In this document: positions 48,032 through 61,302 of the stretch, piece after piece | How the letters are laid out: each line of letters starts with the position of its first letter | How positions within the stretch are numbered: the first letter of the stretch is position 1 | Source: Streptomyces sp. WM6378 | Lineage (GTDB): Bacteria > Actinomycetota > Actinomycetes > Streptomycetales > Streptomycetaceae | Reading direction: 5' to 3' | NCBI RefSeq assembly: GCF_001279695.1 | Contig: NZ_LGDD01000036.1 | Location: 62,001 to 126,000, forward strand | DNA length: 64,000 nt | Notes under the pieces: model-generated | Databases searched by the model: none | What the model saw: the letters and a program-made list of their open reading frames with translations, nothing else | What the model was told of the DNA's origin: nothing | Position numbers and translations under genes: made by a program

Positions 48032-49264
48032 CTACGGGCGGTCGGCAGGCGCGGCGGCTGTTTGTCCGAAACGCTGGCCCACCAGATCCCACACCGTGTC
48101 GGCGAGGGCTTCCTTCGGGCCGTACGGGACCGGCGTCTCCGAGCCGTCGGCCCCCAGGACCACGGCCTCGTTCTCCTCGGAGCCGAACGTCTTGCGCTCG
48201 CCGACCTCGTTGACGACGAGCAGGTCGCACCCCTTGCGCCGGAGTTTGAGGCGGCCGTTGGCGAGCACGTCGTCGGTCTCCGCGGCGAAGCCGACGACCA
48301 GTTGCTCCGGACGGGCCCGCTCGGCGGAGATCTCGGCCAGGATGTCCGGATTGCGGACCAGGGTGAGCGGCGCGGGCTCCTCGCCGTCCTTCTTCTTGAT
48401 CTTCCCGGCGGCGTACGACTCGGGCCGGAAGTCGGCGACGGCGGCCGCCATGACCACGGCGTCGGCGTCCGGGGCCGCCTTCAGGACGGCTTCCCGCAGC
48501 TGTACGGCGGTGCCGACGCGGACCACATCGGCGCCCGCCGGGTCCGGCAGCCCGGTGTTCGCCTCGATCAGGGTGACCCTGGCCCCCCGCGCGACGGCGG
48601 TCCGCGCGAGGGCGTACCCCTGCTTGCCGGAGGAGCGGTTGCCGAGATAGCGGACGGGGTCGAGCGGCTCGCGCGTGCCGCCCGCGCTGATCACCACGTG
48701 CCGCCCGGCCAGATCCCGCTCGGCACTCCCCCGCGCGAGCACCCGGCGGCACACCTCGAACAGCTCGCCCGGGTCGGGCAGCCGCCCCTTGCCGGTGTCG
48801 ACGCCGGTGAGCCGTCCGACGGCGGGCTCGACGACGACCGCGCCCCGGCGGCGCAGCGTCGCCACGTTCTCCTGCGTCGCGGGGTGCTCCCACATCTCGG
48901 TGTGCATCGCGGGCGCGAAGACGACCGGGCAGCGGGCGGTGAGCAGGGTGTTGGTCAGCAGGTCGTCGGCGAGCCCGTGCGCGGCCTTGGCCAGCATGTC
49001 GGCGGTGGCCGGGGCCACGATCACGAGGTCGGCGTCCTGCCCGATCCGGACGTGCGGCACCTCGTGGACGTCGGACCAGACCTCGGTCGAGACGGGATGG
49101 CCGGACAGTGCCGACCAGGTGGCGGCCCCGACGAAGTGCAGCGCCGACTCGGTCGGCACCACCCGTACGTCGTGCCCCGACTCGGTGAGCCGGCGCAGCA
49201 GCTCGCACGCCTTGTAGGCGGCGATGCCGCCGCTGACCCCCAGAACGACCTTCGGCTTGGCCAT
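48032..49264 (-). CDS. coaBC: CoaBC: phosphopantothenoylcysteine decarboxylase / phosphopantothenate-cysteine ligase
   Basis: 410 residues starting MAKPKVVLGVSGGIAAYKA. The N-terminal flavoprotein decarboxylase (CoaC) has the FMN site GVSGGIAAYK and APAMHTEMWEHPATQEN (active-site PxMNxxMW variant with His); the C-terminal ligase (CoaB) has ISAGGTREPLDPVRYLGNRSSGK and KIKKKDG. Two successive steps of coenzyme A synthesis. ATG 49264 has a better family fit than the start 54 bases upstream. Confidence 0.94.
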   Translation of the reverse strand: MAKPKVVLGVSGGIAAYKACELLRRLTESGHDVRVVPTESALHFVGAATWSALSGHPVSTEVWSDVHEVPHVRIGQDADLVIVAPATADMLAKAAHGLADDLLTNTLLTARCPVVFAPAMHTEMWEHPATQENVATLRRRGAVVVEPAVGRLTGVDTGKGRLPDPGELFEVCRRVLARGSAERDLAGRHVVISAGGTREPLDPVRYLGNRSSGKQGYALARTAVARGARVTLIEANTGLPDPAGADVVRVGTAVQLREAVLKAAPDADAVVMAAAVADFRPESYAAGKIKKKDGEEPAPLTLVRNPDILAEISAERARPEQLVVGFAAETDDVLANGRLKLRRKGCDLLVVNEVGERKTFGSEENEAVVLGADGSETPVPYGPKEALADTVWDLVGQRFGQTAAAPADRP

Positions 49265-49317
49265 CGGAAAACTCGCCTCTCCCCGCGCGCGCCTGATGCG
49301 TGTACGTACCCATGACA

Positions 49318-49356
49318 CACCACAGGCCCGGCAGTCGCGCTGCCGGGCCTGTGGTG
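49318..49356. terminator. rpoZ terminator hairpin
   Basis: A 17-bp perfect stem (49318-49334 with 49340-49356; core CACAGGCCCGGCAG / CTGCCGGGCCTGTG) with a TCGCG loop between the rpoZ stop and the coaBC start. It would end the gmk-rpoZ message before coaBC. Confidence 0.85.
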
Positions 49357-49370
49357 GGATGTTCTGTCGC

Positions 49371-49643
49371 CTACTGGGCGGGGCCCTCGATGGCCTCGGA
49401 GGTCAGCAGACCCGCGTTGATCTCGCGCAGCGCGATCGAGAGCGGCTTCTCGTGGACGTGGGTGTCCACCAGCGGGCCGACGTACTCAAGCAGACCCTCA
49501 CCGAGCTGCGAGTAGTACGCGTTGATCTGGCGGGCACGCTTGGCCGCGTAGATCACCAGGCTGTACTTCGAGTCGGTTGCCTCAAGGAGCTCATCAATCG
49601 GAGGGTTGATGATGCCCTCGGGCGCGGTAATGGAAGAGGACAC
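49371..49643 (-). CDS. rpoZ: RNA polymerase omega subunit
   Basis: 90 residues from GTG 49643 ([20 protein letters not shown]), the usual actinobacterial length and start. The omega signature [20 protein letters not shown] is intact. Chaperones beta' into core RNA polymerase. GGAAGG is the ribosome binding site. Lies downstream of gmk, the common arrangement. Confidence 0.96.
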   Translation of the reverse strand: MSSSITAPEGIINPPIDELLEATDSKYSLVIYAAKRARQINAYYSQLGEGLLEYVGPLVDTHVHEKPLSIALREINAGLLTSEAIEGPAQ

Positions 49644-49728
49644 TCTCTGCCTTCCGATGGGGATCGAAGATGTGAGCTGAATCAAATGAGTCGAATCGGC
49701 GTCAGACAAATGACGTCGTACGACTCGA

Positions 49729-50322
49729 TCAAACAACTCGCATCAAGGCTAGCAGCTCACGGGCCACGTCCTCGACCGAGGTGTTGACCAGTGTCGTATC
49801 GAACTCGGCCTCGGCGGCCAGTTCGACCTTCGCGGCGGCCAGGCGGCGCTCGATGACCTCCGGCGCCTCGGTGCCCCGGCCGGTGAGCCGACGGACCAGT
49901 TCGTCCCAGCTCGGCGGCGCGAGGAAGACCAGCTGGGCCTCGGGCATCGACTCGCGTACGAGCCGGGCGCCCTGGAGGTCGATCTCCAGGAGGACGGGCT
50001 CGCCCGCTTCGAGGTGTTCGAGCACGGCCTTGCGCGGGGTTCCGTAACGGTTGCCCGCGAACTCGGCCCACTCAAGGAGCTCGCCGTTGGCGACGAGCTT
50101 GTCGAACTCCTCGTCGTCGACGAAGAAGTACTGCACGCCGTGCCGCTCGCCGGGGCGCGGCTTGCGGGTCGTCGCCGACACCGAGAGCCAGACCTCGGGG
50201 TGGACCTTGCGCATATGAGCGACGACCGTGCTCTTGCCGACCCCGGAGGGGCCGGAGAGCACGGTCAGCCGCGGACGTGCGTCCGGGGGTACGGGGGTGG
50301 TCCCCCGGGGTGTTGCTGCCAT
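49729..50322 (-). CDS. gmk: Guanylate kinase
   Basis: 197 residues. Walker [10 protein letters not shown] at residues ~24-32, [20 protein letters not shown] for GMP binding, and [12 protein letters not shown] are all typical. Phosphorylates GMP to GDP. Encoded between mihF and rpoZ with short gaps. Confidence 0.96.
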   Translation of the reverse strand: MAATPRGTTPVPPDARPRLTVLSGPSGVGKSTVVAHMRKVHPEVWLSVSATTRKPRPGERHGVQYFFVDDEEFDKLVANGELLEWAEFAGNRYGTPRKAVLEHLEAGEPVLLEIDLQGARLVRESMPEAQLVFLAPPSWDELVRRLTGRGTEAPEVIERRLAAAKVELAAEAEFDTTLVNTSVEDVARELLALMRVV

Positions 50323-50360
50323 GCGGCGATTATTCCAGCTTCTCGGGTATGCCCGAGACG

Positions 50361-50684
50361 TCAGGCCCCGGAGCCGCCGAACTCGCGCTCAAGGGACGCG
50401 ATCTGGTTGGAGCCGAGCCCCCGCACGCGGCGGCTCTCGGAAATCCCGAGCCGCTCCATGATCTGCTTGGCGCGGACCTTGCCCACGCCGGGCAGGGACT
50501 CAAGGAGCGCGGAGACCTTCATCTTCCCGATGACGTCGTTCTCCTGGCCCGACTTGATGACCTCGTGGAGCGAGGCGCCGGAGTGCTTGAGTCGATTCTT
50601 GACCTCGGCCCGCTCCCGGCGAGCCGCGGCGGCCTTTTCGAGCGCGGCTGCGCGCTGTTCAGGGGTAAGGGGCGGAAGAGCCAC
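50361..50684 (-). CDS. mihF: Actinobacterial integration host factor (mIHF/sIHF)
   Basis: 107 residues from GTG 50684 ([20 protein letters not shown]), the known length of the Streptomyces protein. A long N-terminal basic helix ([13 protein letters not shown]) and the helix-two-turns-helix [18 protein letters not shown] bind duplex DNA. A nucleoid protein that affects topology, development and antibiotic output. Preceded by a long leader with a terminator-like hairpin. Confidence 0.93.
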   Translation of the reverse strand: MALPPLTPEQRAAALEKAAAARRERAEVKNRLKHSGASLHEVIKSGQENDVIGKMKVSALLESLPGVGKVRAKQIMERLGISESRRVRGLGSNQIASLEREFGGSGA

Positions 50685-50840
50685 GCCTACGTCACCTCGG
50701 ATGTCGAACTGTCGGATACGGACCGGTGAGGAACCTAATCGCCCCACACCAGGCGAGCAACGAACAACGCACTCGCGCACGTGCTCGTCTGCTCTCGTCG
50801 GAGACTAGCGGCCAAGGCCGCTCCAGTCAGCGAGAACAGA

Positions 50841-50880
50841 CGAAAAGTCCTGGTCAGCCTCAGCCGACCGGGACTTTTCG
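50841..50880 (-). promoter_or_regulatory. Attenuator-like hairpin in the mihF leader
   Basis: CGAAAAGTCC / GGACTTTTCG (10 bp perfect) with an inner GGTC/GACC stem, about 160 bp before mihF and just downstream of TTGACA (minus strand, 50913-50918) with CAGGGT 18 bp on. Transcription is followed by TCTGTTCT. It may be an attenuator or a second pyr terminator. The rest of the 373-bp gap (50685-51057) holds the pyr terminator and no gene. Confidence 0.45.
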
Positions 50881-51010
50881 GACAAAACACCCTGGTTTTG
50901 AGTAAGGAAATTGTCAACGTTCGGTGTGCGCGCACCCCACGGCCTCTCCGGACGGGCGGTCCCGCCGTTCCGAGAACCGGTCCGGCGACCGTCCTCGCAC
51001 GTCCGGGAAG

Positions 51011-51052
51011 CACGGCGCCCCGGTGCGACGTATGTCACACCGGGGCGCCGTG
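51011..51052 (-). terminator. Terminator of the pyr operon
   Basis: CACGGCGCCCCGGTG / CACCGGGGCGCCGTG, a 15-bp perfect stem with a 12-nt loop, starting six bases beyond the pyrF stop. Confidence 0.9.
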
Positions 51053-51057
51053 GTGGA

Positions 51058-51891
51058 TCAGGCCTGCCCGATCGCCGCGCGGACCTCGTCGGCGTAGCGG
51101 GCCGCCGCCTCGCGCAGGGCGCTCACGTCCGGGCCGTGGCGCAGGACGCCGCGGCTGACGCTCGGGACGACGTTGCGCACGGCGGAGCCGAAGACGCCGG
51201 GGAGGTCGGCCGGGGTCGCGCCCTGGGCGCCGATGCCGGGGGCGAGCAGCGGGCCGTTGATGTCGAGGTTCACCCCGGCGTCGCCCAGCGTCGCGCCGAC
51301 CACCGCGCCGACCGAGCCCATCGGCGAGGCGCCCGCGTTCTCGGCGGCCATGTGGTCCAGCATCAGCTGGGCAAGGGGACGGCCGTCGGCCGCCGTCGAG
51401 CGCTGGACCTCGGCGCCCTCCGGGTTGGAGGTCAGGGCGAGCACGAAGACGCCCGAGCCGGACTTCGCGGCCAGGTCGAGCGCCGGGCGCAGCGAGCCGA
51501 AGCCGAGGTAGGGCGAGACGGTCACGGCGTCCGAGAAGAGCGGGGACGCCGGGTCCAGGTAGGTGGCCGCGTACGCCGCCATGGTGGAGCCGATGTCGCC
51601 GCGCTTGGCGTCCATCAGGACCAGCGTGCCGGCCGCGCGGGCCTCCTCGACGGCCTTCTCCAGGACGGCGGTGCCGCGCGAGCCGAACCGCTCGAAGAAC
51701 GCGGACTGCGGCTTGAGGACGGCCACCCGGTCGGCCAGCGCCTCCACCACGATGCGGGTGAAGCGCTCAAGACCGGCGATGTCGTCGTTCAGGCCCCAGT
51801 CCGCGAGCAGGGACGCGTGCGGGTCGATGCCCACGCAGAGCGGGCCGCGGGTGTCCATCGCCTCGCGCAGTCGGGTACCGAAGGGGATCAT
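51058..51891 (-). CDS. pyrF: Orotidine-5'-phosphate decarboxylase (class 2)
   Basis: 277 residues. The catalytic motif [16 protein letters not shown] is the class-2 form of the D-x-K-x-x-D site. Last step of UMP synthesis. ATG 51891 overlaps the pyrD stop by four bases (ATGA), so the pair is coupled. Confidence 0.95.
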   Translation of the reverse strand: MIPFGTRLREAMDTRGPLCVGIDPHASLLADWGLNDDIAGLERFTRIVVEALADRVAVLKPQSAFFERFGSRGTAVLEKAVEEARAAGTLVLMDAKRGDIGSTMAAYAATYLDPASPLFSDAVTVSPYLGFGSLRPALDLAAKSGSGVFVLALTSNPEGAEVQRSTAADGRPLAQLMLDHMAAENAGASPMGSVGAVVGATLGDAGVNLDINGPLLAPGIGAQGATPADLPGVFGSAVRNVVPSVSRGVLRHGPDVSALREAAARYADEVRAAIGQA

Positions 51892-53000
51892 GCGGCGGCC
51901 TTCTTCCGGGTCTCGGCGCCGACGGCCTCGGCGAGCGTTGCGTACGGGGAGGTGGCGAGCCGGGCGGCGAGGCCCTTGTGGATCGCGCGGCCCCAGAAGG
52001 GACCCTCGTAGATGAAGGCGCTGTAGCCCTGGACCAGGGTGGCGCCGGCCAGGATGCGCTGCCAGGCGTCCTCGGCGTTCTCGATGCCGCCGACGCCGAT
52101 CAGGACCAGGCGGTCGCCGACGCGGGCGTACAGGCGGCCGAGGACCTCCAGGGAGCGCTCCTTGAGCGGGGCGCCGGACAGGCCGCCGGTCTCCTTGACG
52201 AGGTCGGCGGAGGACTTCAGGCCGAGCCCGTCCCGGGCGATCGTGGTGTTCGTGGCGATGATGCCGTCGAGGCCGAGCTCGACGGCGAGGTCGGCGACCG
52301 CGTCGATGTCGGCGTCGGCGAGGTCGGGCGCGATCTTGACGAGCAGCGGGACGCGACGGCCCTGGACGCTGCGGTCGGCGGCCTCGCGCACGGCGGTCAG
52401 GAGCGGGCGCAGCGACTCGGTGGCCTGGAGGTTGCGCAGGCCGGGCGTGTTCGGCGAGGAGACGTTCACGACGAGGTAGTCGGCGTGCTCGGCCAGGCGC
52501 TCGGTCGACTTCACGTAGTCGGCGGCGGCCTCGGCCTCGGGGACGACCTTGGTCTTGCCGATGTTGACGCCCACGGTCGTACGGAACACCGCCTTGCGTG
52601 CCGCCAGGCGCTCGGCCACCGCCGCCGAGCCCTCGTTGTTGAAGCCCATGCGGTTGATCAGCGCGCGGTCCGGCACGAGCCGGAACAGGCGCTTCTTCGG
52701 GTTGCCGGGCTGGGGCTCGCCGGTGACGGTGCCGATCTCGATGTGGTCGAAGCCGAGCATGGACATGCCGTCGATCGCGACGGCGTTCTTGTCGAAGCCG
52801 GCGGCGAGGCCGAAGGGGCCGTGCATGCGCAGGCCGAGCGCCTCGGTGCGCAGCTCCTTGTGGCGGGGCGCGAGCACGGCGGCGACGAAGGTGCGCAGGA
52901 CGGGGATGCGGGCCGCGAGGCGGATCCAGCGGAAGGCCAGGTAGTGGGCCTGCTCCGGGTCCATGCGCTTGAAGACGAGGTTGAAGAAGAGCTTGTACAT
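51888..53000 (-). CDS. pyrD: Quinone-dependent dihydroorotate dehydrogenase (class 2)
   Basis: 370 residues. The N-terminal helical part ([20 protein letters not shown]) is the membrane-associated extension of class 2 enzymes. FMN barrel motifs: [33 protein letters not shown] (catalytic Ser) and [14 protein letters not shown]. Oxidises dihydroorotate to orotate, passing electrons to menaquinone. Confidence 0.95.
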   Translation of the reverse strand: MYKLFFNLVFKRMDPEQAHYLAFRWIRLAARIPVLRTFVAAVLAPRHKELRTEALGLRMHGPFGLAAGFDKNAVAIDGMSMLGFDHIEIGTVTGEPQPGNPKKRLFRLVPDRALINRMGFNNEGSAAVAERLAARKAVFRTTVGVNIGKTKVVPEAEAAADYVKSTERLAEHADYLVVNVSSPNTPGLRNLQATESLRPLLTAVREAADRSVQGRRVPLLVKIAPDLADADIDAVADLAVELGLDGIIATNTTIARDGLGLKSSADLVKETGGLSGAPLKERSLEVLGRLYARVGDRLVLIGVGGIENAEDAWQRILAGATLVQGYSAFIYEGPFWGRAIHKGLAARLATSPYATLAEAVGAETRKKAAA

Positions 53001-53025
53001 GTTTCTCGGTGTCCTCAGGGGCTCA

Positions 53026-53062
53026 TGACGAGGGGGACACCGATTTCCGGTGTCCCCCTCGT
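53026..53062 (-). terminator. Hairpin between carB and pyrD
   Basis: GACGAGGGGGACACCG and its exact reverse complement (53047-53062) with an ATTTC loop: a 16-bp perfect stem in the 71-bp carB-pyrD gap. It looks like an intrinsic terminator inside the operon, so pyrD-pyrF may be expressed at a lower level or from readthrough. Confidence 0.75.
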
Positions 53063-53071
53063 CGCCGTCTG

Positions 53072-56372
<3,301 letters not shown>

Positions 56373-56380
<8 letters not shown>

Positions 56381-57515
56381 GCTGGCCCTCCATGAGCTCT
56401 ACGAAGCGGTCGAAGAGGTACGCGGCGTCGTGCGGTCCCGCGGCTGCTTCGGGGTGGTACTGGACGCTGAAGGCCGGCTGGTCGAGCAGCTGGAGGCCTT
56501 CGACGACCTGGTCGTTCAGACAGACGTGGGAGACCTCGGCGCGCCCGTAGGGCGTCTCGGAGACCTTGTCGAGCGGCGCGTCGACGGCGAAGCCGTGGTT
56601 GTGCGCGGTGACCTCGACCTTGCCGGTCGTACGGTCCTGCACCGGCTGGTTGATGCCGCGGTGGCCGTACTTCAGCTTGTACGTGCCGAAGCCGAGCGCG
56701 CGGCCCAGGATCTGGTTGCCGAAGCAGATGCCGAACAGCGGCGTCTTGCGCGCGAGGACGGCCTGCATGACGGCGACGGGGCCGTCGGCGGTGGCCGGGT
56801 CGCCCGGGCCGTTGGAGAAGAACACGCCGTCGGGGTTCACGGCGTACACGTCCTCGGCGGTGGCGGTCGCGGGCAGCACGTGCACCTCGATGCCGCGCTC
56901 GGCCATGCGGTGCGGGGTCATGCCCTTGATGCCGAGGTCGACGGCGGCGACGGTGAACTTCTTCTCACCGATCGCGGGGACGACGTACGTCTCCTTGGTG
57001 GCGACCTCCGCGGAGAGGTTCGCGCCGACCATCTGGGGCGCTTCCTTCACGCGGGCGAGCAGCGCCGCGTCGTCCGCGACCGCCTCGCCGGAGAAGATGC
57101 CGACGCGCATGGCGCCGCGCTCGCGCAGGTGGCGGGTGAGCGCGCGGGTGTCGATGCCGGAGATCCCGACGACGCCCTGCTTGACGAGCTCGTCGTCCAG
57201 GGAGCGGCGCGAGCGCCAGTTGGACGGGATGCGGGCGGGGTCGCGCACGACGTAGCCGGCCACCCAGATGCGCGAGGACTCGGGGTCCTCGTCGTTCACG
57301 CCGGTGTTGCCGACGTGCGGGGCGGTCATCACGACGACCTGGCGGTGGTACGACGGGTCGGTCAGGGTCTCCTGGTAGCCGGTCATGCCGGTGGAGAACA
57401 CGGCCTCGCCGAAGGTCTCCCCCACGGCCCCGTAGGCGCGGCCGCGGAAGATACGGCCGTCCTCCAGGACGAGTACGGCGGGAGCTTTGGCGGCTCCCCG
57501 GGTGGAGGTCGTCAT
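56373..57515 (-). CDS. carA: Carbamoyl-phosphate synthase small subunit
   Basis: 380 residues. N-terminal domain ([20 protein letters not shown]) and class I glutamine amidotransferase with the nucleophile Cys in [18 protein letters not shown] and the His/Glu in [14 protein letters not shown]. Supplies ammonia to CarB. ATG overlaps the upstream gene's TGA (57512-57515). Confidence 0.97.
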
Positions 57516-58102
57516 CGTGCGGCGCCTTCCGTCGTGTTGGTGGGTTGTTCAGAGGTCTCGGTCATGGAGTTGATGGCTTCGACCCAGGCCGGGTGCTGCT
57601 CGGCCCGGTCGGAGCGGAAGCCCGAGTCGATGAGCTTGTCGCCGTGTTGCCAGGTGACGACGAGCAGGCCGCCCTCGGTGAGGACCTTGCCCGCGATGCC
57701 CTTGTCGAGCCGGGCCTCGCGCAGCTGCGCGGCCGGGACGAAGAAGTCGTTCGCCCCGGGGCGTACGACGTCCAGGCCCGCGTCCGTCAGGGTGAGCTCG
57801 GCCTTGCTGCGCACGCCCAGGCCGTGCGCCACGATGCGGTCGAGCCACTGCCCGGCGGTGGTGGAGCCGTGGTAGCGGCCGCTCAGCTTCAGTTTCGCCT
57901 CGCCCGGCGCTTCGGGCGCGGTGGGGAGAGCGGGCAGGTCGGCCTGGAGGCGGCCGCGCCACTGCCAGCCCTGGCGCATCAGCCAGTAGACGAGCGCCAC
58001 GAAGAGCGCGAGACCGACGAGCCAGCCGATCCGTCCGCCCCAGTTGGTCACCTCGGCGGACTTCTCCTCGGCGGCCAGATTGATCAGTGATGCGTACGTC
58101 AC
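57512..58102 (-). CDS. One-TM PH-like membrane protein inside the pyr operon
   Basis: 196 residues. One transmembrane helix ([18 protein letters not shown], ~residues 25-42) and a cytoplasmic beta-rich domain ([48 protein letters not shown]), reminiscent of PH folds; the Trp-rich [17 protein letters not shown] follows. Function unknown. It overlaps pyrC (GTGA) and carA (ATGA) by four bases each, so it is translated in step with pyrimidine enzymes. The same gene is at this place in other Streptomyces. Confidence 0.75.
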   Translation of the reverse strand: MTYASLINLAAEEKSAEVTNWGGRIGWLVGLALFVALVYWLMRQGWQWRGRLQADLPALPTAPEAPGEAKLKLSGRYHGSTTAGQWLDRIVAHGLGVRSKAELTLTDAGLDVVRPGANDFFVPAAQLREARLDKGIAGKVLTEGGLLVVTWQHGDKLIDSGFRSDRAEQHPAWVEAINSMTETSEQPTNTTEGAAR

Positions 58103-59385
58103 GCCAGCTTCCCGTCCACGACCGTTGCCCGGCCCCGCAGGAAGGTGTGGGTGATGCGTCCGGGCAGCTCGCGGCCCTCGTAGGGGGTGTTGCGGCTGCG
58201 GGAGGCGAAGCCCGCGGGGTTCACCTCACCACGGTATGCCGGATCGACGAGCGTCAGGTTGGCGGGTTCGCCTGCCGAGACGGGGCGTCCGTGGCCCGTG
58301 GCCTGCCCGATCTGGGCGGGCTTGTGGGACATGCGGTCGGCGACGCCGGCCCAGTCGAGCAGTCCGGTCTCGACCATCGTGTGCTGGACGACGGAGAGCG
58401 CGGTCTCCAGGCCGACCATGCCCATGGCGGCCGCGGCCCACTCACAGTCCTTGTCCTCGTGCGGGTGCGGGGCGTGGTCGGTGGCGACGATGTCGATCGT
58501 GCCGTCGGCGAGCGCCTCGCGCAGCGCCATGACGTCCTTCTCCGTGCGCAGCGGCGGGTTGACCTTGTAAACCGGGTTGTACGAGCGGACCAGCTCGTCG
58601 GTGAGGAGCAGGTGGTGCGGGGTGACCTCGGCGGTCACGTCGATGCCGCGCGACTTGGCCCAGCGGACGATCTCGACCGAGCCGGCGGTCGACAGGTGGC
58701 AGATGTGCACGCGGGAGCCGACGTGCTCGGCGAGCAGCACGTCGCGGGCGATGATCGACTCCTCGGCGACGGCGGGCCAGCCGCCGAGACCGAGCTCGGC
58801 CGAGACGATGCCCTCGTTCATCTGGGCGCCCTCGGTCAGGCGGGGCTCCTGGGCGTGCTGCGCGACGACGCCGCCGAAGGCCTTCACGTACTCCAGGGCG
58901 CGGCGCATGATCACGGCGTCGTCGACGCACTTGCCGTCGTCGGAGAAGACCGTGACGCCGGCGGCGGAGTCGTGCATGGCGCCGAGCTCGGAGAGCTTCT
59001 TGCCCTCAAGGCCGACGGTGACGGCGCCGATGGGCTGCACGTCGCAGTAGCCGGACTCCTTGCCGAGCCGCCAGACCTGCTCGACGACGCCCGCGGTGTC
59101 GGCGACGGGGAAGGTGTTGGCCATGGCGAAGACCGAGGTGAAGCCGCCGCGTGCGGCCGCCTGGGTGCCGGTGAGGACGGTCTCGGAGTCCTCGCGACCG
59201 GGCTCGCGCAGGTGGGTGTGCAGGTCGACGAGGCCGGGCAGCAGGATCTGGCCCTCGGCGTCGACGACGGTCGCGTCCCCCGCCTCCAGGCCGGTGCCGA
59301 CGGCGGCGATCGTCTCGCCGTCGATCAGGACGTCCTGGACCTCGCCGCCCAGGACCTTCGCACCACGGATAAGGATCTTGCTCAT
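58099..59385 (-). CDS. pyrC: Dihydroorotase (class I)
   Basis: 428 residues. Amidohydrolase barrel with the first metal motif GLVDLHTHLREPGREDSE, a downstream ICHLSTAGSVE and VATDHAPHPHEDKDCEW with the catalytic Asp. Cyclises carbamoyl aspartate. Two bases separate it from pyrB. Confidence 0.96.
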   Translation of the reverse strand: MSKILIRGAKVLGGEVQDVLIDGETIAAVGTGLEAGDATVVDAEGQILLPGLVDLHTHLREPGREDSETVLTGTQAAARGGFTSVFAMANTFPVADTAGVVEQVWRLGKESGYCDVQPIGAVTVGLEGKKLSELGAMHDSAAGVTVFSDDGKCVDDAVIMRRALEYVKAFGGVVAQHAQEPRLTEGAQMNEGIVSAELGLGGWPAVAEESIIARDVLLAEHVGSRVHICHLSTAGSVEIVRWAKSRGIDVTAEVTPHHLLLTDELVRSYNPVYKVNPPLRTEKDVMALREALADGTIDIVATDHAPHPHEDKDCEWAAAAMGMVGLETALSVVQHTMVETGLLDWAGVADRMSHKPAQIGQATGHGRPVSAGEPANLTLVDPAYRGEVNPAGFASRSRNTPYEGRELPGRITHTFLRGRATVVDGKLA

Positions 59386-59387
59386 GG

Positions 59388-60371
59388 TTACTTGTTCTCC
59401 GAATCGGTGGGACGGGCGTGGCTGACGGCGGGCTCGTTGCCGCCGAGCAGCAGGTACAGGACCGCCATGCGGGTGTGGACGCCGTTGGCGACCTGCTCGA
59501 CGACCGTGCAGCGGTCGGAGTCGGCGACCTCGGCGGTGATCTCCATGCCGCGCACCATCGGGCCGGGGTGCATGACGATGCCGTGCTCGGGCATCTTGGC
59601 CATGCGCTCGCCGTCGAGCCCGTAGCGCCGCGAGTACTCGCGCTCGGTCGGGAAGAAGGCGGCGTTCATGCGTTCGCGCTGCACACGCAGCATCATCACC
59701 GCGTCGGACTTCGGCAGCACGGCGTCCAGGTCGTACGACACGTCGCAGGTCCAGTGCTCGACGCCGACCGGGAGCAGCGTCGGCGGGGCCACCAGGGTGA
59801 CCTCGGCGCCCAGCGTGTGCAGCAGGTCGACGTTGGAGCGGGCCACCCGGCTGTGCAGCACGTCGCCGACGAGGGTGATGCGCTTGCCGGCCAGGTCCTG
59901 GCCGAGCGCGTCCTTGCCGACCAGGCGGCGGCGCATGGTGAACGCGTCGAGCAGCGCCTGGGTGGGGTGCTGGTGGGTGCCGTCACCGGCGTTGATGACC
60001 GGGGCGTCGATCCAGCCGGAGGTGGCCAGGCGGTAGGGGGCGCCGGACGCACTGTGCCGGATGACGACGGCGTCGACGCCCATCGCCTCCAGGGTCTGCG
60101 CGGTGTCCTTCAGGGACTCGCCCTTGGAGACCGAGGAGCCCTTGGCGGCGAAGTTGATGACATCGGCCGACAGGCGCTTCTCGGCGGCCTCGAAGGAGAT
60201 CCGGGTGCGGGTGGAGTCCTCGAAGAACAGGTTGCAGATCGTCCGGCCGCGCAGCGCGGGGAGCTTCTTTATCGGCCGGTCGGAGACGCGGGCCATCTCC
60301 TCGGCGGTGTCGAGGATGAGGACGGCGTCGTCGCGGGTGAGGTCGGCGGCCGAGATGAGGTGACGCATCAT
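59388..60371 (-). CDS. pyrB: Aspartate carbamoyltransferase catalytic chain
   Basis: 327 residues from tandem ATGs (60371 or 60368; GGAG upstream). Carbamoyl-phosphate motif [30 protein letters not shown] and [14 protein letters not shown] are all present. Condenses aspartate with carbamoyl phosphate. No pyrI-type regulatory chain is encoded nearby; a 95-bp gap separates it from pyrR. Confidence 0.96.
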   Translation of the reverse strand: MMRHLISAADLTRDDAVLILDTAEEMARVSDRPIKKLPALRGRTICNLFFEDSTRTRISFEAAEKRLSADVINFAAKGSSVSKGESLKDTAQTLEAMGVDAVVIRHSASGAPYRLATSGWIDAPVINAGDGTHQHPTQALLDAFTMRRRLVGKDALGQDLAGKRITLVGDVLHSRVARSNVDLLHTLGAEVTLVAPPTLLPVGVEHWTCDVSYDLDAVLPKSDAVMMLRVQRERMNAAFFPTEREYSRRYGLDGERMAKMPEHGIVMHPGPMVRGMEITAEVADSDRCTVVEQVANGVHTRMAVLYLLLGGNEPAVSHARPTDSENK

Positions 60372-60466
60372 CTGGGGGTTCTCCAGGTGTGGTGGAGGTT
60401 TGGGCATGCGGGCGCGCAGAAGCAGGCCGTACGGGTCCGGGTGGGCCGTACGGAGTCGTGTGGGGC

Positions 60467-61066
60467 CTACTGCTCGCCGGCCGGGGCGGTCTGCTTGACA
60501 CCGAGCAGCACGGCGTCGCGGCCGTCCTCCTCGGCGAGCTGGACCTTGACCGTCTCCCGCAGCGACGTGGGGAGGTTCTTGCCGACGTAGTCGGCGCGGA
60601 TCGGGAGTTCGCGGTGGCCGCGGTCGACGAGGACCGCGAGCTGGACGGCGCGGGGGCGGCCGATGTCGCCGAGCGCGTCGAGGGCGGCGCGGATGGTGCG
60701 GCCGGAGAAGAGGACGTCGTCGACGAGGACGACCAGGCGGCCGTCGACGTCGCCGGGGATCTCGGTGCGGCCGAGCGCCCGGGCGGGCTTCATCCGCAGA
60801 TCGTCGCGGTACATGGTGATGTCGAGGGAGCCGACCGGGGTCTTGCGCCCGGTGATTTCCTCCAGCTTCACGGCGAGCCGCTCGGCGAGGAAGACACCGC
60901 GGGTCGGGATGCCGAGGAGCACCACGTCGTCGGCGCCCTTGGCGCGTTCGACGATCTCGTGGGCGATACGGGTCAGGACGCGGGCGATGTCGGGGCCTTC
61001 GAGAACGGGCCGCGCCGCATCGGAGTGCGCCGGATCCTGCTGGTTCTGCGGGTGCTGCGTGTCCAT
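60467..61066 (-). CDS. pyrR: Bifunctional PyrR: pyr mRNA-binding regulator / uracil phosphoribosyltransferase
   Basis: 199 residues. PRPP-binding motif [18 protein letters not shown] and [13 protein letters not shown] are typical. PyrR binds a hairpin in pyr mRNA when UMP is high. Here such a hairpin lies three bases upstream of the GGAGG site of pyrR itself, suggesting translational autoregulation as in mycobacteria. Start ATG 61066. TTGGGT-N16-TACCGT (minus, 61159-61132) may be the promoter. Confidence 0.95.
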   Translation of the reverse strand: MDTQHPQNQQDPAHSDAARPVLEGPDIARVLTRIAHEIVERAKGADDVVLLGIPTRGVFLAERLAVKLEEITGRKTPVGSLDITMYRDDLRMKPARALGRTEIPGDVDGRLVVLVDDVLFSGRTIRAALDALGDIGRPRAVQLAVLVDRGHRELPIRADYVGKNLPTSLRETVKVQLAEEDGRDAVLLGVKQTAPAGEQ

Positions 61067-61084
61067 ATGAAACGGACCTCCTTC

Positions 61085-61102
61085 TCCGCCTCACGGGACG
61101 GA
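61085..61102 (-). promoter_or_regulatory. PyrR-binding hairpin in the pyrR leader
   Basis: On the minus strand TCCG-TCCCGTGAGG-CGGA: the loop TCCCGTGAGGC fits the PyrR consensus core TCCNGNGAGGY exactly, closed by TCCG/CGGA. It is followed by GAA and then the GGAGG ribosome binding site (61077-61081). Binding would hide or block the site. Confidence 0.65.
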
Positions 61103-61272
61103 CCTTAAAGGACGTCGGAATTGCGTCACCAACGGTACCAGGGGCCGGGAGGCACCCAACACCGGGCCATCACTCGAACGGGTGAGTGCGCCCGACGAAT
61201 CGCCGTGACCTGTATGGCCCGGCCCACGCGGAGCCTGTCACTCCTCCGGGGCGAGGGTGTGGACCATTCGGC

Positions 61273-61302
61273 TTGACGCGGCCAAGTAACGCTGCGTAAC
61301 CT
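61273..61302 (+). promoter_or_regulatory. bldD promoter with a BldD box
   Basis: TTGACG (61273-61278) and TAACCT (61297-61302), 18 bp apart. TAACGCTGCGTAA (61287-61299) fits the BldD box TNACNC(A/T)GNGTNA exactly, and a near-palindrome around CTCACAGTGAG (61301-61311) follows. BldD is known to repress its own gene by binding here in S. coelicolor. Confidence 0.75.
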
